Position numbers and translations under genes: made by a program
Origin: P36-A1 sp049478495
GTDB taxonomy: Bacteria; Bacillota_I; Bacilli_A; JAJDGJ01
DNA length: 64,000 nucleotides
Assembly: GCF_049478495.1 (NCBI RefSeq)
Contig: NZ_CP168083.1
Coordinates: forward strand, 496,001-560,000
Direction of reading: 5' to 3'
Shown: positions 24,689-32,762 of the stretch, piece by piece
Layout: every line of letters starts with the position of its first letter
Numbering within the stretch: position 1 is the stretch's first letter
The notes under the pieces: model-generated
What the model saw: the letters and a program-made list of their open reading frames with translations, nothing else
What the model was told of the DNA's origin: nothing
The model's database searches: none

Positions 24689-25666
24689 ATGAAAAAATTA
24701 TATAAATTATCTTTAAGCTGTCTATTATTGGTTGGGTTAAGTGCTTGTTCTAGTGCAAATGCAGCTAGTGATGCTTTAATTACGATGGCAGATCAATCAG
24801 TAAATAAAACAGAAATATTTAATCAAGCAAAAATAGATAGTAAAGGTGAAGGCTTTTTTGATTTAATAGATTCACAATTACTAGCAGCAAATTATAGTAT
24901 AGATAAAAATAATAAAGTAAAAGAAAAAGTAGAAACACAGAAAAAGACTATTTTAGAAAGTAATCCAGATATACTTTCACAATATGATGTAAAAGATATG
25001 GATGAATTAGTATTAAAAGCTGGGATTATTTTATCAGCTCAAAGAGAACAATATGCCAAAGATCAATTTAACAAAGAATTTGTTAATGATGCCTCTTTAA
25101 AAGCGTTGTATGATAAAAAAGCTGGGGAGTTAGTTTCATATACAGTAGTTGAATTAGATGAAACATTATTTGATAATGATGAAGAAAAACTAAAAGAATC
25201 AGTTGCTAAAATAAAAGAAACACTAAGTACAGTAACAGCAGAAAATGTAGAAGAAACATTCACAACTCTAGCAAAAGAATACCCAGGGGATGAATCAACA
25301 ATTACTAATGGTAAAAAAGAAAGTGTTAGTAGAGATGATGTTGATGATAAAGTATTAGCTAAATTAGATTCTTTAAAATACAAAGAGTTTACTAAAGATC
25401 CTGTTGTTGATGAAGATAAATATTATTTTATCTATAAATCAAACAATGATGAAAGACTTAGCTTTGAAGCAAGTAAAGAAAGATTAAGAGATTTACAATA
25501 CGAACAAGCTACAGAAGCAAATTCATATATGGATGATTATTTCTTATATAAATTAAGAAGTGGTGCCAAAATTACTTTTCCAAATAGTAAAGATCAAAAA
25601 ACATACAATATGGCAATGGCAGCAATAAAAACTAATTATGATGATGCAGCAAAGGAGGAAAAATAA
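24689..25666 (+). CDS. PrsA-like foldase lipoprotein
   Basis: The 325-residue protein has a signal peptide and lipobox (VGLSACSS, Cys near residue 20), so it is anchored to the outer face of the membrane. A SurA_N-like helical region is followed by a region organised like a parvulin domain (YTVVELDETLF..., EETFTTLAKEYPGDESTITNGK, DPVVDEDKYYFIYKSNNDERLS), with reduced conservation of the rotamase core. It is paired with the upstream foldase, twelve bases apart, implying shared exported clients. Confidence 0.75.
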   Translation: MKKLYKLSLSCLLLVGLSACSSANAASDALITMADQSVNKTEIFNQAKIDSKGEGFFDLIDSQLLAANYSIDKNNKVKEKVETQKKTILESNPDILSQYDVKDMDELVLKAGIILSAQREQYAKDQFNKEFVNDASLKALYDKKAGELVSYTVVELDETLFDNDEEKLKESVAKIKETLSTVTAENVEETFTTLAKEYPGDESTITNGKKESVSRDDVDDKVLAKLDSLKYKEFTKDPVVDEDKYYFIYKSNNDERLSFEASKERLRDLQYEQATEANSYMDDYFLYKLRSGAKITFPNSKDQKTYNMAMAAIKTNYDDAAKEEK

Positions 25667-25668
25667 TT

Positions 25669-26223
25669 ATGGCCTCTAATAAAAATATGAAAAAAACTGC
25701 AAATAAGGCACGTAACTCAAAAGCGGGTCTAAAAATGGACTTTAGTGATGAAAAAACAAAGAAAAGAATTATTACTGCAATTGTAGCGGTAGTAGTTATA
25801 ATAATGGTTGCATCTATGATTGTTCCATATATGGGTGGTAATTCAGGAACGTATAAACTAAGTGACAGTGCTTTAAAAGGTGATGTAGAATATACAGCTG
25901 CTGACTACAATCCACAAGATATCTTAGTAGGTGAAACTTATAATAGAGTAGATAAAGAATATGTAGTTTTATTTGGTACTGCAGAACAAACAAGTAATAT
26001 GGCAGCTGGAATTACAAAGTTACCAGTATATACAGTTGACAGTACTACATTTGATAACTCATCTTTAACAAAAGATGTTACAAATGCATCAAGTTTACCA
26101 CAAGCACCAAAGGATATAAAAATAAGTAAAGAATTAGCTTTGATCAGAATTAAAGATGGTAAAGCAACAGTATTTAAAAATACATCTGCAACTGCAGAAC
26201 AATATATAAAAGAATTAGAATAA
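25669..26223 (+). CDS. Membrane-anchored protein with thioredoxin-like pattern, unknown
   Basis: The 184-residue protein has a basic N-terminal tail (about 35 residues, K/N-rich), a single transmembrane helix (IITAIVAVVVIIMVASMIVPYM), then an extracellular domain. The domain pattern EYVVLFGTAEQ...ITKLPVYTVD...PTLIRIKDG-like ending (ALIRIKDGKATVFKN) resembles a thioredoxin fold without CxxC, so it has no redox centre. It lies two bases after the lipoprotein gene and closes the exported-foldase operon. Confidence 0.6.
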   Translation: MASNKNMKKTANKARNSKAGLKMDFSDEKTKKRIITAIVAVVVIIMVASMIVPYMGGNSGTYKLSDSALKGDVEYTAADYNPQDILVGETYNRVDKEYVVLFGTAEQTSNMAAGITKLPVYTVDSTTFDNSSLTKDVTNASSLPQAPKDIKISKELALIRIKDGKATVFKNTSATAEQYIKELE

Positions 26224-26245
26224 GCTGTTAACACAGCTTATTTTT
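26222..26245 (+). terminator. Rho-independent terminator
   Basis: AAGCTGT and ACAGCTT form a 7-bp stem with a 4-nt loop and a T run at the end of the foldase operon. Confidence 0.75.
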
Positions 26246-26263
26246 AATATAAGGGAGGCATTT

Positions 26264-27103
26264 ATGAAAAATATAATTAAACAATATAGTGGAATATTAA
26301 TTGGGGTATTATTAATAGTAGTTGCTATTAAGATGTTTTTTGCACCTCATGATATTGCTGCAGGAGGAATAGGTGGATTATCTTTAATAGTAGAAAGAGT
26401 ATTTAATATAAACATGTCTATTACGACATTTATTTTAAACACAGCTCTTTTAATAATTGGTGCTATCTTACTAGGTAAAGCATTTTTACTAAAAACAGCT
26501 TTTGGAACAATGTTAGTTCCAGCTTACATGGCAATAATACCAGAATTAACATTAAGTGATGATATCTTATTGTCAGTATTTATGGGAGCACTGTTAACAG
26601 CAGTAGGAGTAGATATACTATATCGTAATAATGCTTCTAGTGGAGGAACAACAATTCCACCACTTATTTTCAAAAAATATTTTGGTATTCCAACTTCAAT
26701 AGGACTTTTTGCAACAGATGCTGTAATTGTAGGTATTTCTGGTTATGCATTTGGTATAGAAAGTTTTATGTATGCAGTACTAGTTATATTACTAACATCT
26801 GTGATAATGGAAACAATATCAAATGGAATATCTCGAAAAAAAGTAATATATATAATATCAACCAAGCAATTAGATATTGAAAAAACCTCTATGGATATTA
26901 CAGGAAGAGGAGTTACAAGATTAAAAGCATATGGTGGGTATACCCAAGAATCAAGAGACATAAGCATGATAGTGTGTAATGATCGTGATTTAGATAAAAT
27001 TCAACATATAATTAAAGAAAAAGATCCTAAAGCATTTGTAATAGTACAAAATGCTAATAGTGTACAGGGTGAAGGTTTTAGTTATCGATCAGTGGTGGAA
27101 TAA
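26264..27103 (+). CDS. YitT family membrane protein (DUF161/DUF2179)
   Basis: The 279-residue protein has five or six transmembrane helices in the first 190 residues, with the family signatures FFAPHDIAAGGIGGLSLI and RNNASSGGTTIPPLIFKKYF. The soluble DUF2179 domain follows (KVIYIISTKQLDIE ... DISMIVCNDRDLDKIQHIIKEKDPKAFV). The function of the family is poorly defined; a transporter or sensor at the membrane is presumed. It is preceded by GGGAGG and followed one base later by rarA. Confidence 0.88.
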   Translation: MKNIIKQYSGILIGVLLIVVAIKMFFAPHDIAAGGIGGLSLIVERVFNINMSITTFILNTALLIIGAILLGKAFLLKTAFGTMLVPAYMAIIPELTLSDDILLSVFMGALLTAVGVDILYRNNASSGGTTIPPLIFKKYFGIPTSIGLFATDAVIVGISGYAFGIESFMYAVLVILLTSVIMETISNGISRKKVIYIISTKQLDIEKTSMDITGRGVTRLKAYGGYTQESRDISMIVCNDRDLDKIQHIIKEKDPKAFVIVQNANSVQGEGFSYRSVVE

Positions 27104-27104
27104 G

Positions 27105-28370
27105 ATGGAAAAAAACAGTATGTTAGCTAATAGTATCAGACCAACAAAATTAGAGGATGTAATTGGACAAGAGCACTTAGTTGGAAATAATGGCATAATA
27201 AGTAAAATGTTAGAAAAGAATAAACTACTATCAATGATTTTGTATGGCGCAGCTGGAGTTGGAAAAACAACTATAGCAAGAATTATTGTAAATACAAGTA
27301 AAAGTGATTTCTTAGAACTTAATGCTACAAATATAACTAAAAAAGATTTAGAAAATGCCATTACAAGATCTAGATTGAGCAGTAATTTTATTTTAATAAT
27401 AGATGAAATACATCGATTGAATAAAGATAAACAAGATATACTACTTCCAGTTGTTGAAAGTGGTCTAATAACTTTAATAGGATTAACAAATTCAAATCCA
27501 TATCATTCAGTAAACAAAGCATTAAGATCAAGAGTAATATTACTAGAAGTAAAAGGTATATCAATTGAAGATATGAAAATGTTTTTAGAAAAAATAATTG
27601 ATGAAACAGAACTAAAAGATATAGAAGAAAAGCAACAAATAATTAGTAAGATTGCATCAGTTTCTAATATGGATATAAGACATGCTATCAACCAACTAGA
27701 ACTATTAACAATAATATATGAAAAAGACCAACCTATAGATAAACTTTTAGAAAATTTAAACATCAATGTTAAAATAGATAAAAATGAAGACTATTATTAC
27801 GATACCATATCATCATTACAAAAAAGTGTCAGAGGAAGCGATGTAAATGCAGCACTATTTTACTTAGCAATACTAGTTTTAGCACAGGATTTAGATATAA
27901 TTGAAAGAAGATTAAGTATAATGGCTTATGAAGATGTAGGCCTTGCAAATCCAGAGGTAGTAGATCGAGTGCTAAATGCCTTAAAAGTAGCAAGAATGGT
28001 TGGCTTTCCAGAAGCTAAAATTCCACTAGCTTTTTGTGTGGTTGATTTAGCTTTAAGCTCAAAATCAAATAAAGCTTATGTAGCCTTAGATAAAGCAATA
28101 GAATTAGCATCATCAATAAATTTTAGTTTTAATGATTATATGAAACAAACGCCAATGAACATAAAAGATAAGCTAAACTATTATGCAATTCCATATGAAA
28201 ATAAACACCTCATTCAATACCTTCCAAATGAAATAAAAAATAAGAAATTTTATGAACCTAATAATAAATCAAATTATGAAAAACATCTTAAAACAATTAA
28301 CGATTACCTAAATAAAATAGATAGAAGTAGTGATTTAGAAGAGCTAAAGAAAAAACTGAACATAAAATAA
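27105..28370 (+). CDS. rarA: Replication-associated recombination protein A (RarA/MgsA)
   Basis: Start at ATG 27105 with GGTGG upstream, giving 421 residues; upstream codons would overlap yitT. The protein begins with the RarA signature SIRPTKLEDVIGQEHLVG, then Walker A YGAAGVGKTTIARII near residue 45, Walker B FILIIDEIHRLNKDKQD and sensor 1 LIGLTNSNPYHSVNKALRSR. The C-terminal MgsA/RarA tetramerisation region contains RLSIMAYEDVGLANP. It acts with RecA and SSB at stalled replication forks. Confidence 0.95.
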   Translation: MEKNSMLANSIRPTKLEDVIGQEHLVGNNGIISKMLEKNKLLSMILYGAAGVGKTTIARIIVNTSKSDFLELNATNITKKDLENAITRSRLSSNFILIIDEIHRLNKDKQDILLPVVESGLITLIGLTNSNPYHSVNKALRSRVILLEVKGISIEDMKMFLEKIIDETELKDIEEKQQIISKIASVSNMDIRHAINQLELLTIIYEKDQPIDKLLENLNINVKIDKNEDYYYDTISSLQKSVRGSDVNAALFYLAILVLAQDLDIIERRLSIMAYEDVGLANPEVVDRVLNALKVARMVGFPEAKIPLAFCVVDLALSSKSNKAYVALDKAIELASSINFSFNDYMKQTPMNIKDKLNYYAIPYENKHLIQYLPNEIKNKKFYEPNNKSNYEKHLKTINDYLNKIDRSSDLEELKKKLNIK

Positions 28371-28394
28371 TCGTTTCCTATAGTAAATAATACA

Positions 28395-28430
28395 TTGACT
28401 AATTGCATAAAAACGTTTATTATAATAAAC
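28395..28430 (+). promoter_or_regulatory. Promoter with perfect palindromic operator for the XRE gene
   Basis: TTGACT at 28395-28400 and TATTAT at 28418-28423 (17-bp spacing) form a promoter. The perfect 16-bp palindrome GTTTATTATAATAAAC (28415-28430) covers the -10 box and ends 10 bp before the start codon of an XRE regulator, an arrangement typical of autorepression. Confidence 0.65.
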
Positions 28431-28440
28431 AGGTGATGAC

Positions 28441-29451
28441 ATGAATAATTATCAATATATAAAAGATGCTTTAGAAAAAGAAAATAAAAGTATCTCAGAA
28501 TTAGCTAAACAAGTTAATGTATCAAAAGGGTATTTATCAAGATTGATAAATAATAAAATTAATGAACCTGGTAGCACAAAGATTAATGCAATACATCATG
28601 CCTTAAATCTACCAACATTACAAGAAAGTTTTGAAAAAAAGGCATATCTAGTGAATGTAGACACAATATCAATTGAAAAATATGTCTATATCGCATCACA
28701 CAATATTGCTTCTACTAGTGATATCTATATTTTAGTTAAAGATAAAGCAAAAATTAAAGATGTAAAAAAATCATTAAATAGATTTTATGATTACTTGAAC
28801 TTTTCAAATACTAAAATAGATATAGTGACAGAATCAGACTTGAAAAAAGTTATTAGTAAATCAGGTTATACAAGTTTTTATACCTTTAACAATGAATTTG
28901 AAGAGTTTAACTTAAAAGAGTTTACCGATATTAACTTAGAGGAAAAAGAATATCTTAGAATTAAAAGATTGAAAAACAAATCAGTTTTATTAATTTCTAA
29001 TAATCAAAGTAAACTAAGTATTTTATTAAACGTTTTAAAGTTAACAACTGATTATGCAATAGATGATTTTGCGATATTTAAAGATTTTAATACTCAGAGT
29101 GGAACATTTTTAAGTAATCAGGTCCATATAATAGAACAAATAAGTAAACAAAGACAAAATAATCGTTTATATTTTGTAGGAAATGAATTTATTTACTTTG
29201 CAGATGATACTGCTTTATCAGATACAAATAATGCTTTAATAAATGCAACAACATATTTAAAATTATTTGATTTAGTATTAAATGTTACATTTAAAGATGA
29301 TGAACGTAATGATAAAATACAATTACAAAAAAATACAAAGCTAGCTAAGAATCTAAAAAAAGGGTATGTAAATTTAGATGGAAGTATTGAAACAAGACAA
29401 CTAGCAACAATAATAATAGAAACAGTGGAGGAGTTTATCGATGAAAATTAA
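28441..29451 (+). CDS. XRE-family transcriptional regulator with uncharacterised C-terminal domain
   Basis: The 336-residue protein starts with a Cro/CI helix-turn-helix (ISELAKQVNVSKGYLSRLINN, residues 18-40). The remaining 270 residues are mixed alpha/beta with no domain I recognise and could sense a ligand or another protein. A perfect palindrome overlaps its promoter. The 3' end overlaps the degV start by 11 bases, so the two are co-expressed, raising the possibility that lipid availability is the signal. Confidence 0.8.
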   Translation: MNNYQYIKDALEKENKSISELAKQVNVSKGYLSRLINNKINEPGSTKINAIHHALNLPTLQESFEKKAYLVNVDTISIEKYVYIASHNIASTSDIYILVKDKAKIKDVKKSLNRFYDYLNFSNTKIDIVTESDLKKVISKSGYTSFYTFNNEFEEFNLKEFTDINLEEKEYLRIKRLKNKSVLLISNNQSKLSILLNVLKLTTDYAIDDFAIFKDFNTQSGTFLSNQVHIIEQISKQRQNNRLYFVGNEFIYFADDTALSDTNNALINATTYLKLFDLVLNVTFKDDERNDKIQLQKNTKLAKNLKKGYVNLDGSIETRQLATIIIETVEEFIDEN

Positions 29452-30289
29452 GATAGTATTTGACAGTACAATAATGTACACACCAGAAGAGGCTGAAAAG
29501 TTTAATGTAGGTATTACACCTTTTATTATCGTTATCAACAATGAAAGTTATAAAGATATGGTCGATATTGATTACAAAACATTTTATGAAAAATTAGATG
29601 AAGGCATTGAGGTTAGTACTTCTCAACCAAATGTTGCCGATACAATTGCCTTGTTTGAAAATATACTGACTGAATATGATCATATTATCTACTTCACTTT
29701 ACCTGAACAATTATCAGGTACATATAATGCTGGAAAACTTGCAGCAAGAGAAGTTTCAGAGGAAAAAATTACTGTTGTAGATATTGCAACTGGAGTAGGA
29801 GCTTCTAGAACACTAGCTTTAAATGTTAATAAGATGATTGAAGAAAATAAAACAGTTGAAGAAATAGTAGAGTATTCTAAGTCATTGAAATATAACTCTA
29901 AACTATATGTTGTAGTAAGAGATACTAAACAACTGAGAAAAAGTGGTCGTTTTTCAAATATGGCAGCATCAATATTTACTATGATAAAACTAAAACTAGC
30001 ATTAACACTTAAAACTGATGGTTTAATGGATAAATTTTCTATTTCAAGATCAGAGGCTAAACTTTTAAAAGAAATAGTAGATGATGCTCAAAACATGAAT
30101 TTCACAGAACAGAATTCAAGAGTATATATAGCTCATGCAAATGTGCTAGATAAAGCTAAAGAATTAGAAAAAAGAATAAAGGATGTTTATCCAAATATTG
30201 AAGTTGAATATATGCCTTTTCCACCAACATTAGGTGCACACTCAGGTGCAGGATCTTATGCAGCCCACTTCACAAAAAAAGATTGGTAA
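29441..30289 (+). CDS. DegV family fatty-acid-binding protein (FakB-like)
   Basis: The 282-residue protein has the DegV fold: an N-terminal VFDSTIMYTPEEAEKFNVGITPF, the motif SQPNVADTIALFENIL and IIYFTLPEQLSGTYNA containing the conserved ligand-binding region, and a C-terminal FPPTLGAHSGAGSYAAHF. Family members bind a fatty acid and present it to the kinase FakA for phospholipid synthesis. No fakA is in view. It is translated from inside the end of the XRE regulator gene. Confidence 0.88.
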   Translation: MKIKIVFDSTIMYTPEEAEKFNVGITPFIIVINNESYKDMVDIDYKTFYEKLDEGIEVSTSQPNVADTIALFENILTEYDHIIYFTLPEQLSGTYNAGKLAAREVSEEKITVVDIATGVGASRTLALNVNKMIEENKTVEEIVEYSKSLKYNSKLYVVVRDTKQLRKSGRFSNMAASIFTMIKLKLALTLKTDGLMDKFSISRSEAKLLKEIVDDAQNMNFTEQNSRVYIAHANVLDKAKELEKRIKDVYPNIEVEYMPFPPTLGAHSGAGSYAAHFTKKDW

Positions 30290-30352
30290 ACTTAAAATAA
30301 TACATAGCATTAGAAACAATGATAGGATATAATAATAGCGGAGGTGCATATA

Positions 30353-31000
30353 ATGAAATTTTTCATTGATACTGCTAATTTAGAAGACATAAAAGAAATA
30401 TCTAAACTAGGATTTATATGTGGGGTTACAACAAACCCATCATTAATAGCAAAAGAAGGTAAAGACTTTAAAACTGTTGTAAAAGAAATAACACAAATAG
30501 TTGATGGTCCAATATCAGCAGAGGTTGTTTCAACTGATGCACATGGAATGATAGAAGAAGGTAAACAACTTGCCTTAATCCATCCAAATATTGTAATTAA
30601 AGTTCCAATTACACCAGAAGGATTAACTGCTTGTTCTCAACTTGCAAAAGAAGGAATTAAAGTAAATGTAACATTGATTTTTAGTGCCAATCAAGCATTG
30701 ATGGCTGCTAGAGCAAATGCTGCTTTTGTTTCTCCATTTGTGGGAAGATTAGATGATATAGGACAAGATGGAATAAACTTAATTGAAGAAGTTAGTGATA
30801 TTTTCACATTACACAATATACAAACAGAAATAATAGCTGCAAGTATAAGAAATCCAATACATGTTACTAGATGTGCACTAGCAGGTGCAGACATTGCAAC
30901 AATACCTACAAAAGTATTTAAAGAAATGTTTAATCATCCACTAACAACAAAAGGATTAGAAAATTTTGAAAAAGATTGGAAAAATGCTTTTGAGAAGTAA
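30353..31000 (+). CDS. fsa: Fructose-6-phosphate aldolase/transaldolase-like protein
   Basis: Start at ATG 30353, eight bases after GGAGG, giving 215 residues. It begins MKFFIDTANLEDIKE, then GVTTNPSLIAKEG near residue 24 and the Schiff-base lysine K83 in VIKVPIT, then VTLIFSANQA and SPFVGRLDDIG. Short proteins of this class act as transaldolase in the pentose phosphate pathway or as fructose-6-phosphate aldolase; sequence alone does not separate them well. A terminator overlaps the stop codon. Confidence 0.92.
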   Translation: MKFFIDTANLEDIKEISKLGFICGVTTNPSLIAKEGKDFKTVVKEITQIVDGPISAEVVSTDAHGMIEEGKQLALIHPNIVIKVPITPEGLTACSQLAKEGIKVNVTLIFSANQALMAARANAAFVSPFVGRLDDIGQDGINLIEEVSDIFTLHNIQTEIIAASIRNPIHVTRCALAGADIATIPTKVFKEMFNHPLTTKGLENFEKDWKNAFEK

Positions 31001-31015
31001 TTCTCAAGCATTTTT
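30981..31015 (+). terminator. Terminator overlapping the fsa stop
   Basis: AAATGCTT..GAGAA and TTCTC..GCATTT pair around the stop codon, followed by TTTTT. Confidence 0.8.
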
Positions 31016-31033
31016 GCTATATGAGGTAAATTT

Positions 31034-31789
31034 ATGAAATGTTATAATTGTGATGCAGTAATGCCACAAATTCAAAGATTATGTCCAGTGTGTCATGTAA
31101 GTATGGAAAGAGAAGATTACTACAATCTTCAAAAAACAAAGAAAATACTAGACAACATAAAAGATATAAAGGATTTTGCGCATTTTATTGGATTATTTTA
31201 TGTGAAAAGTATTATACTATTAATAGTTGCAGTAGTAGCGATACTTAGTGCAGTATATGCCTTTGTAGTTCATGGTAATAGAATATTATATATGGTACTA
31301 GCAGTTGTATTTGTTTTTGCTTTTAATTTTTTCTTAGAAATGAAAAAAGTAGAAAGCTTTTATGCAGATTTTAAAAAAGGAAACAATAGATATGTAATAG
31401 CTTATCCATTTAAAAATGAATTTAGAACATTTATAGCTGATTGTATGGAAAGTATTCCTAATGATCGTATATTAAGACAAAGATTAAATGCATATAACAA
31501 AAGAGATAAAGAAATAAGAACTTTAAGGTTTAAGACATTTGGATTGTTTCATCCACAAAAACCGAAACTGTTTACTCCTAAAAAAGAAGATTTCTTTAAG
31601 AAACATATGAATCCAGAAGCTAAGCATTTTATTAAAACAGGTAATTATGATGATGAATCATATATCGCCTTTGAAGGAACAATACACGGATTTTTAGTAA
31701 TGGATTCAGGTTTGGTTACATTATTAAATATACCTAAAGTTACAAAGGATTTCACTGCTGATAAAAGAAACTTGCTAAAAATGGATTAG
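31034..31789 (+). CDS. Zinc-ribbon membrane protein of unknown function
   Basis: The 251-residue protein starts with a C-x2-C ... C-x2-C zinc ribbon (MKCYNCDAVMPQIQRLCPVC, residues 3-20). A short linker and two adjacent transmembrane helices follow (IILLIVAVVAILSAVYAFVV, YMVLAVVFVFAFNFFLEM, about 57-105). The C-terminal cytosolic region is basic and has no recognised domain. Such ribbon-plus-membrane proteins are common in low-GC Gram-positives. It lies 33 bases after the fsa gene and 19 before a GNAT gene. Confidence 0.7.
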   Translation: MKCYNCDAVMPQIQRLCPVCHVSMEREDYYNLQKTKKILDNIKDIKDFAHFIGLFYVKSIILLIVAVVAILSAVYAFVVHGNRILYMVLAVVFVFAFNFFLEMKKVESFYADFKKGNNRYVIAYPFKNEFRTFIADCMESIPNDRILRQRLNAYNKRDKEIRTLRFKTFGLFHPQKPKLFTPKKEDFFKKHMNPEAKHFIKTGNYDDESYIAFEGTIHGFLVMDSGLVTLLNIPKVTKDFTADKRNLLKMD

Positions 31790-31808
31790 TACAATAGGAG
31801 GAAAAATA

Positions 31809-32258
31809 ATGTCAAACTTAAATATTACACTGTTAGAAAGTCCAACTGAATTAGACATCCAACAAATATTTCAAGTATGGGAAAAAGATGTTAAACATGT
31901 TAGAGATTTTTTAAATGAAAATCAATTTAAAATGGATCAAGGATTATTTGCAAGAGAATTTAAAGCTTCAAAAGTTTATGTTGCTAGAAATGATACAAAT
32001 GAAATAAAGGGTTTTATTCTATTAAATAAGCAAAGAATATTAGGATTGTATGTCTTACCAAAACTTCAAAAACAAGGTATTCAAGAAGAGCTTGCTAAAC
32101 ATGTTTTAGTAAATGATGAAGCCAACATGGTCCTAGTAGAAGAAACTGATGAACCATTTTATAACTTTTACTCAAACTTAGGTTTCAGACCAATTGAAAA
32201 ATCAAAAGTTAATGAATATGGATTATTAATACCAACAATAAAAATGATTAGAGATTAA
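31809..32258 (+). CDS. GNAT-family N-acetyltransferase
   Basis: The 149-residue protein has the GNAT layout: substrate region (1-55), strand KVYVARNDTNEIKGFILL, the acetyl-CoA pocket region LGLYVLPKLQKQGIQEELAKHVL (Q/R-x2-G-x-G/A variant) and the closing motif PFYNFYSNLGFRP. The acceptor is unknown. AGGAGG precedes the ATG; a terminator follows about 20 bases after the stop. Confidence 0.8.
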   Translation: MSNLNITLLESPTELDIQQIFQVWEKDVKHVRDFLNENQFKMDQGLFAREFKASKVYVARNDTNEIKGFILLNKQRILGLYVLPKLQKQGIQEELAKHVLVNDEANMVLVEETDEPFYNFYSNLGFRPIEKSKVNEYGLLIPTIKMIRD

Positions 32259-32278
32259 TAGATCTGATAAATAATAAT

Positions 32279-32305
32279 AAAAGCAATTAATTTTGCTTTT
32301 TTTTT
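32279..32305 (+). terminator. Rho-independent terminator
   Basis: AAAAGCAA and TTGCTTTT form an 8-bp stem with a 6-nt loop, continuing into a T run. Confidence 0.85.
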
Positions 32306-32715
32306 ATATTATTATTTAATTGCATCAGTGTATAGATATTGTTAAAAAAGTCTACAATTATTTTTAAAAAATAGTTAAGTATATTTACAAAAAACAATAT
32401 AAGTATTATCATAGTGGTAACAAATACGTATTTGGAAAATATCAATCAACTAAATAAGTGAATAATTACTATTAATGTTTAAACTGCTTTATATCAATAG
32501 TAATTCTTATGAAAGGAGATGTTAATAATAATTTTATTTATGAATCAAAAGGTGAGTAACTTATAATAATATAAATATAATGATTACTTACTATTCATTC
32601 CTTTTTAAACGACAATTTAATATCATATTGTCTAATTCTTTTTTTAATTTTAGATATATACAAAAAAGTGCAATACTCAAAGCTAATTTGATATTGCACT
32701 TTTATATTGATTTTT
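32306..32715. other. Long intergenic region, possible small transcript
   Basis: No convincing gene is present. AATTACTATT (about 32464-32473) and AATAGTAATT (about 32497-32506) form a 10-bp stem, followed at once by AAAGGAGATG, a strong ribosome-binding-like site. The only frame after that site is 15 codons (MLIIILFMNQKVSNL). A terminator (32662-32703) ends the region. A small regulatory RNA or leader-peptide transcript is possible. Confidence 0.35.
32662..32703 (+). terminator. Terminator with no gene in front of it
   Basis: AAAGTGCAATA and TATTGCACTTT form an 11-bp stem with a 16-nt loop. It has no annotated gene directly upstream on the plus strand, hinting at a short transcript from 32,400-32,660. 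It could also act from the minus strand. Confidence 0.7.
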
Positions 32716-32755
32716 AAAAAGACTAGAACTAATAATTATTAGTTCTAGTCTTTTT
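32716..32755. terminator. Perfect 40-bp palindrome, terminator of nrdJ
   Basis: The 20-bp arms (AAAAAGACTAGAACTAATAA and its complement) are perfect with no loop spacing, ending eight bases before the nrdJ stop codon on the minus strand. A and T tracts at both ends allow bidirectional termination. Confidence 0.85.
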
Positions 32756-32762
32756 GTTATTA

